From IMG/VR virus record IMGVR_UViG_3300029258_003820, positions 1 to 32,424 of that record: DNA of 32,424 nucleotides. One strand, written 5' to 3'. Positions within the stretch are counted from its first letter, which is position 1. Every line of letters starts with the position of its first letter. This stretch comes from a virus. The position numbers were made by a program, and so were the translations under genes. Shown here one piece after another: positions 28,087 through 32,424 of this stretch. Under the pieces are notes generated by a model that worked only from the letters and a program-made list of their open reading frames with translations, had not been told where the DNA came from and searched no databases.

Positions 28087-30206
28087 TGGGTTGTGATATC
28101 GAACATAGATGGACAACTGCGGCTGCCGGTCAGCAAATAGATTATAATATTAATTTTAACTCTGCTGACACGTCCGAAGGTGATATAATTGTTGAGTCTT
28201 GGGCATTTTTTTATGGTGCCGAAAGATTCCCGCCAACTGATTATACTCAGGTATCATCACTAAGGTTTGGACCCACCACGTATGCTTCAGGGATGCACAT
28301 GAAGACTGCCTGGCATAGGGTTTTGTCAGACGGAGAGGGTCCTGGAGTATGGACCCCCGTATACCCTGCTGAGTTAGGTGGTTTTTACCAGACGACATGT
28401 ATTAGAGGATGTCCTGCTATAGGTGACCCTTTTCAGGTCTTAAACGATGGGACGGGTAATGGCCCGGGCCTGTTAATGGATTTACCCGATTCTTCGAAGA
28501 AAAACTCTCTTGCTGTATATCACACTGCGACAAGACAGAGTTATGAAGGTCAATGGATGGGTGATCCTGTTAATGCACAGCTAACTGACCTTACAACCCA
28601 ATATGATAGGTGTTTTGAGAATTGGTGGGGTGGTTTTGGTCGTGGTTGTGTAACTGGGGAATTGGGAGAAATAGGCGCATTAGGTGATACATCAGTGTCC
28701 ACGTCAGAGGATTTGATGGCATGGTCAGCTATAGTTTTGCATCAGAAGGAGATTAGGACCTGGAATGGGTCCTACAATAATGACCTAAATGATGCATCTA
28801 ATTATGATGGGACAGGTCCTCTACTTAGTGATAATATAATGTTATACAACTCTGGGTCAGTAAATGCTACAATGACTGCTGATTTAACATGTTGTTCTTT
28901 TACCACGACCGCTGACTACAGTGGGGACATGGGTCTGTCATCCTATAATCTTACAGTATTAGGTGGTGACTTTAATTTATCACATCCCGGGGACCTTGAT
29001 GCTGGTACGAGTGTTGTAACACTTTTGGGTGACGTTGTTAATATCACGACTGGAGGTCATGAACTCTATGACTTTGTGCTCGAGGGTTCCGGAACCAGAT
29101 ACATGTTAGATGACCTGTCCTGTAATGACCTATCGATCATTAACGGTTCATGGACAGCAAATGGTTATAATGTTGATTTGGCTGGTGACCTTACTATTGA
29201 TGGTGCTGCAACAACTTTTGGCGATGAGCTTAATATTAATGGTGATTCAGTCATTGATACAAACATCATTTCTGGGTCTTTATCATCCACAACAATTGTT
29301 ACTTTTGCCTCTGGCACTGATTCGACATGGATTGAGTCTGTGTCACCTGCAAACGCTTTTTATTTTGCAAAACTTGTATTAGAGGATAATGCCTCGGTCA
29401 ATTTTCCAATCGGGGGTTATTATAACATAGTTGGGTATGATTATCCTCTTACTATGGGTCAGGATTCAACCATCTCGGGTAATCCTAATTTACATTTTTT
29501 TGGGCCCGGTGTATATGATACTACTATGTGGGATTTAGGTTCTGGTTACAGTCTGCAGGGCCAAATACAGCTTGACCCTTACTATCACCCGACCGGTGCT
29601 GCTAATTATGTCTTACCTGACATTAATATTGATGGGGTGATTTATATTACCCCTACTTATGGTGGGGTACACAGATTTGATGTTGGTAATGTTACTGCAA
29701 CTAATAATATGGCATTTTACACTTACGGTGGGACTAATACAGCCACGATTAATATTAATGGCAACCTGAATACCGGCCGCGAGATATTTTTTGGGTATTC
29801 AGGTGGTATTCTTGGGTCAACCATGGATGTTAATATGGGGTCAGGGACACACAACGCACATAAAATCAACCTGGCATATTGGTCGAATGAGTTAACAGGG
29901 GTCACGATTAATTTACAAAAATCAACAATTATACTTAATGAGGGTACCATTGATGCAGGACCTGCAAAATGGATAAATTCGGACAATGTGGGTGTCACAC
30001 ATGCATGGGATAAATTGGTTTGTAATTATGATACTGAGATAACATCTGCTAATAAGTATCATAATTGGATGGAGATATCCGAGGATGCAACAGCAACATT
30101 AATAGATGATTTTAAATGTCGGGATTTAATTAATAATGGCACTTTGGATAAAAATAGCATGATTTTTTCCCAGACTGGTGATATAATTGAAGTAACGCAA
30201 CTATAA
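28086..30206 (+). CDS. Tail adhesin: paralogous N-terminal domain plus beta-solenoid
   Basis: This is a 706-residue protein. Residues 1-225 are the paralogue of the protein at 7965-8660 (EGDIIVESWAFF, DYTQVSSLRFG, CIRGCPAIGDPF, GQWMGDPVNAQLTDL, GRGCVTG). From ~228 (RTWNGSYNNDLNDASNYDG) a repeat-rich region runs to the end. Its rungs are of the D-L-x-x-x-x-L-x-x-x-G type (LDAGTSVVTLLGDVVNI, LVLEDNASVNFPIGG, VDLAGDLTIDGAATTFGDELNING), fitting a right-handed beta-solenoid. Such proteins bind or degrade surface glycans or act as adhesins. No catalytic residues were identified. AGGAGAT for the next gene overlaps its 3' end. Confidence 0.72.
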   Translation: MGCDIEHRWTTAAAGQQIDYNINFNSADTSEGDIIVESWAFFYGAERFPPTDYTQVSSLRFGPTTYASGMHMKTAWHRVLSDGEGPGVWTPVYPAELGGFYQTTCIRGCPAIGDPFQVLNDGTGNGPGLLMDLPDSSKKNSLAVYHTATRQSYEGQWMGDPVNAQLTDLTTQYDRCFENWWGGFGRGCVTGELGEIGALGDTSVSTSEDLMAWSAIVLHQKEIRTWNGSYNNDLNDASNYDGTGPLLSDNIMLYNSGSVNATMTADLTCCSFTTTADYSGDMGLSSYNLTVLGGDFNLSHPGDLDAGTSVVTLLGDVVNITTGGHELYDFVLEGSGTRYMLDDLSCNDLSIINGSWTANGYNVDLAGDLTIDGAATTFGDELNINGDSVIDTNIISGSLSSTTIVTFASGTDSTWIESVSPANAFYFAKLVLEDNASVNFPIGGYYNIVGYDYPLTMGQDSTISGNPNLHFFGPGVYDTTMWDLGSGYSLQGQIQLDPYYHPTGAANYVLPDINIDGVIYITPTYGGVHRFDVGNVTATNNMAFYTYGGTNTATININGNLNTGREIFFGYSGGILGSTMDVNMGSGTHNAHKINLAYWSNELTGVTINLQKSTIILNEGTIDAGPAKWINSDNVGVTHAWDKLVCNYDTEITSANKYHNWMEISEDATATLIDDFKCRDLINNGTLDKNSMIFSQTGDIIEVTQL

Positions 30207-30216
30207 GGAGATTTAT

Positions 30217-31521
30217 ATGGCTTTTCCATTAAGTCCTACAGACGGACAAACATACACAACAGCTCTGGGTACTAATTATACCTATGTGGATGCTGATTCC
30301 GCCTGGAAGATAACAGGTGGTGTAACCGAGTACGGTAATGTAAGTGGTTCTGGAACAATCAATTATGTACCAGTATGGTCAGATGCATCAACATTAACTG
30401 ACTCGGTCCTGTACCAAGACACAACAGCAATTGGTCTCGGTACCACATCCCCATCAGCACATATGCATATAAAGGGTATAGGGCAATCTACTAATGCCTT
30501 TAATGATGCAAGTGAGACCGGTGGAGCCCTATTCCTCCATGATTATGAGCAGTCGGTCGGGTCCGGTGGAGCATTATTAATAGGTGGGGCTTCTGGAGAT
30601 AAATGGTTTGCAGGAATCAAAGGATATCTCACTAATGGTGATGTCAACTCAATTGGTAATCTGGCTATATCGCTGCGGGAGAACACAACTGATACTACTC
30701 TGACCGAGCGGCTTGTTATACAGCCTAATGGTCATATAGGGATTGGTACTGGGACCCCAGGTGGTATGTTACATCTATCCTCATCATCCATTACTCCGGT
30801 CTTGCGTATCACTGATACAGATGGATTGATCGGTGGGCAGATTTATCTGGAAAATGCAGAGGAAAATATCGGAACCAATCATAATCTTGGTGTATTAGAT
30901 TATTATGCTACAGTTGATAGTGCCTCGACCTGGATGGCTCGCATATCATCTAACTCGGTCACGGCTAATACTCAGGAGAGTATTATACAATTATCAACTG
31001 CTAATGGCTCTGACCCAGAGGCCAGGATGACAATTAATAAGGTTGGTAGTGTCAGTATTGGGACTACCGATGCATCAGGTATACTTAACATTGCATCAAC
31101 AGAGTCCGAGGCTACTACACATTTAATCGCCACTAATGTCGGTGATACATCAGCAGTAGCTGGAACATTTACCAGAGCAAATCTCCCGGTACATACCCGC
31201 AAGGATACCGGAACTCTGACCGATGACGGTATCCTCAATATTGTTAACAGTGGTGGTGAGCCTTATACAGCCACAGGATATGTATGGGCCTCGACCGGTC
31301 TATCTGACACAGTGCAATCGATGAATTTCTCGGTTGATTTTGCGGGTATATCGGTCTTTAACGGTATTGGTAGTGTCTCTACCACTGACCTGGATGGTAA
31401 TCTATGCTTGTACAATGAGGATATAGGTGGTGGTCAGTACGAGTTGTGCATAAAAAATCGTCTTGGTGCAACAGTAAGAATAGGATATGTTGTCGATTAC
31501 TTTATCAATGAAGTAGTATAA
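30217..31521 (+). CDS. Tail fibre with N-terminal YxxW domain and shared C-terminal knob
   Basis: This is a 434-residue protein. Residues 1-32 (FPLSPTDGQTYTTALGTNYTYVDADSAWK) form a recurrent fibre N-terminal module. The centre holds lectin- or endosialidase-like beta repeats with GLGTTSPSAHMHIKG and IGIGTGTPGGMLHLSSSS, a pattern usual in fibre stalks ahead of chaperone or knob domains. The last ~110 residues (VHTRKDTGTLTDDG, GYVWASTGLSDTVQSM, LCIKNRLGATVRIGYVVDYF) match the end of the next protein. There is no intramolecular chaperone of endosialidase type. AAGGAGA precedes the ATG. Confidence 0.75.
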   Translation: MAFPLSPTDGQTYTTALGTNYTYVDADSAWKITGGVTEYGNVSGSGTINYVPVWSDASTLTDSVLYQDTTAIGLGTTSPSAHMHIKGIGQSTNAFNDASETGGALFLHDYEQSVGSGGALLIGGASGDKWFAGIKGYLTNGDVNSIGNLAISLRENTTDTTLTERLVIQPNGHIGIGTGTPGGMLHLSSSSITPVLRITDTDGLIGGQIYLENAEENIGTNHNLGVLDYYATVDSASTWMARISSNSVTANTQESIIQLSTANGSDPEARMTINKVGSVSIGTTDASGILNIASTESEATTHLIATNVGDTSAVAGTFTRANLPVHTRKDTGTLTDDGILNIVNSGGEPYTATGYVWASTGLSDTVQSMNFSVDFAGISVFNGIGSVSTTDLDGNLCLYNEDIGGGQYELCIKNRLGATVRIGYVVDYFINEVV

Positions 31522-31533
31522 ACGGGGGAATAA

Positions 31534-32376
31534 ATGATACAAAATATTAACTCTGAGGGTTTAACAATCAAGACGGTGGTAGGGTCTGATTACACTAATG
31601 TGGCTACAATTAATGCTACGGGTCTTGGGATCGGTATGGCTCCGTCCGGAAAACTATCTCTTGCTGACGGTACAGATATTAATATCCTCATTGACCGGAC
31701 CTCTGCAGATAATTGGGATACTGGTGATAACTTAATTGGAGATATCACCTTTCGAGGACCTGGATATCTCGTTGATAGTTATGATTATGTAAAAATGGAT
31801 TCAAGATTGGCTGATAGTGAGGGTAATGGCCGATTTGATATTGGCTTAGCCATGAGAGGGATCAGCGGCACTAATACGCCAGGATATGGTGCGGATGAAG
31901 TTCCCGGTGGTACTCTACATGTAAGGTCCCATAGCCAAGATATTTTGGGATGGCAGATTGCTACTAATGTAGGACCTGAGCATTACGCTGATGATCCGGT
32001 TGGGGTAGTTAATCAGGCTGACTGGACACGTAATCTATCGGTATATACCAGAGAGGATTGTGGTAGTATTGGTGATGGTGCAGATATGACAGTTGTAGGT
32101 GAGGCTGACACGAAATTTTATGCGGGTCGTGGTTATGTATGGGCCTCTACCAATTATACAGCAGCGGTCAGTTATATGGATTTTCATTTTGATAGCAATG
32201 GTGTGGCTGTTATAGCCCAGGCTGGTGATATGAGTAACTCTGATTTTGCCGGTAAATTGAGTGTTGTGTCCGAGAATACGGGTAGCGGTGTAAAACTAAA
32301 ACTTAAGAACAATTTGGGTAGTAATGCCCGTCTGGGCTACAGTCTCAAATACTGGGAGAATGTTAACGTATCATGA
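31534..32376 (+). CDS. Tail fibre / knob protein, paralogue of the preceding gene's C-terminus
   Basis: This is a 280-residue protein. The N-terminal part (INATGLGIGMAPSGKLSLADG) resembles the stalk repeats of the neighbour. Residues ~170-280 (VYTREDCGSIGDGADM, GYVWASTNYTAAVSYMDFHFDSNG, LKLKNNLGSNARLGYSLKYW) align with the C-terminal domain of the 434-residue protein, about 12 bp upstream. It may form an alternative receptor-binding tip or a partner in a heteromeric fibre. The Shine-Dalgarno is weak (GGGGGAA). Its stop overlaps the next ATG (ATGA). Confidence 0.72.
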   Translation: MIQNINSEGLTIKTVVGSDYTNVATINATGLGIGMAPSGKLSLADGTDINILIDRTSADNWDTGDNLIGDITFRGPGYLVDSYDYVKMDSRLADSEGNGRFDIGLAMRGISGTNTPGYGADEVPGGTLHVRSHSQDILGWQIATNVGPEHYADDPVGVVNQADWTRNLSVYTREDCGSIGDGADMTVVGEADTKFYAGRGYVWASTNYTAAVSYMDFHFDSNGVAVIAQAGDMSNSDFAGKLSVVSENTGSGVKLKLKNNLGSNARLGYSLKYWENVNVS

Positions 32377-32424
32377 TAATTTACCAATATGATGACGGCA
32401 AGCATGAAGCCTACTCGACCTGCA
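32373..32424 (+). CDS. Start of a further gene, cut by the window end
   Basis: The ATG at 32373 overlaps the preceding stop (ATGA), and the frame stays open for 17 codons (MIIYQYDDGKHEAYSTC) to the window edge. The overlap, as at other gene junctions here, supports a real coupled gene. There is too little sequence to name it. Confidence 0.5.
   Translation, partial: MIIYQYDDGKHEAYSTC

Overview
This window is most likely part of the genome of a tailed bacteriophage with a P22-type (podovirus) virion. The diagnostic run is small terminase, GroES-like protein, large terminase, portal, acidic scaffold, P22-type coat, P22 gp4-like tail accessory factor and gp10-like stabilisation protein, all on the + strand and in P22 order. 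No integrase, phage repressor, tRNA, CRISPR array or recognisable endolysin was found. The promoters fit a sigma70-type host (three have a 17-bp spacer and close-to-consensus boxes). A Gram-negative host is plausible but is an inference.

Layout. (1) 1-8660, + strand: the end of a late block, with two probable ejection/internal virion proteins, a beta-helix tailspike, a small membrane protein, a 922-residue collagen-like fibre and two small tail proteins. (2) 8657-9513, - strand: a small accessory locus with a zinc-ribbon protein, possibly on a leaderless mRNA, and one or two tiny ORFs. (3) 9514-9858: AT-rich divergent control region with a strong rightward promoter. (4) 9859-15684, + strand: early/replication block with ribbon-helix-helix proteins, several Cys-cluster proteins, a RepA-like ATPase, a primase-polymerase, a Gly-rich repeat protein and a secreted or membrane-anchored DnaJ-type zinc finger protein. 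It is closed by a strong terminator at 15706-15742. (5) 15752-26453: packaging and head/tail-hub genes from a new promoter, with a second promoter plus terminator just before the portal gene. (6) 26453-32424: a second fibre cluster, with collagen-like, beta-solenoid and knob-type proteins that share domains with each other and with the fibres in block 1.

How it works together (inference). Early transcripts from 9781 and 10890 make the regulators and the replication pair (ATPase plus primase-polymerase). Late transcripts from 15752 and 19176 make packaging, capsid and tail genes, which probably run on through the fibre cluster and, on a circularly permuted genome, into the ejection and tailspike genes at the window start.

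Most unusual non-coding content: (a) a candidate pseudoknotted RNA at 10925-11054 in a 5' leader that also has a hairpin over the Shine-Dalgarno of the replication ATPase; (b) a near-identical 112-114 bp double-hairpin module placed twice (12432-12545 and 14065-14176) ahead of replication-region genes; (c) a strand-symmetric excess of GGTC/GACC in the regions I checked outside the first 2.3 kb; (d) a promoter-terminator leader in front of the portal gene. Functions of many small genes are unknown and are given as such.
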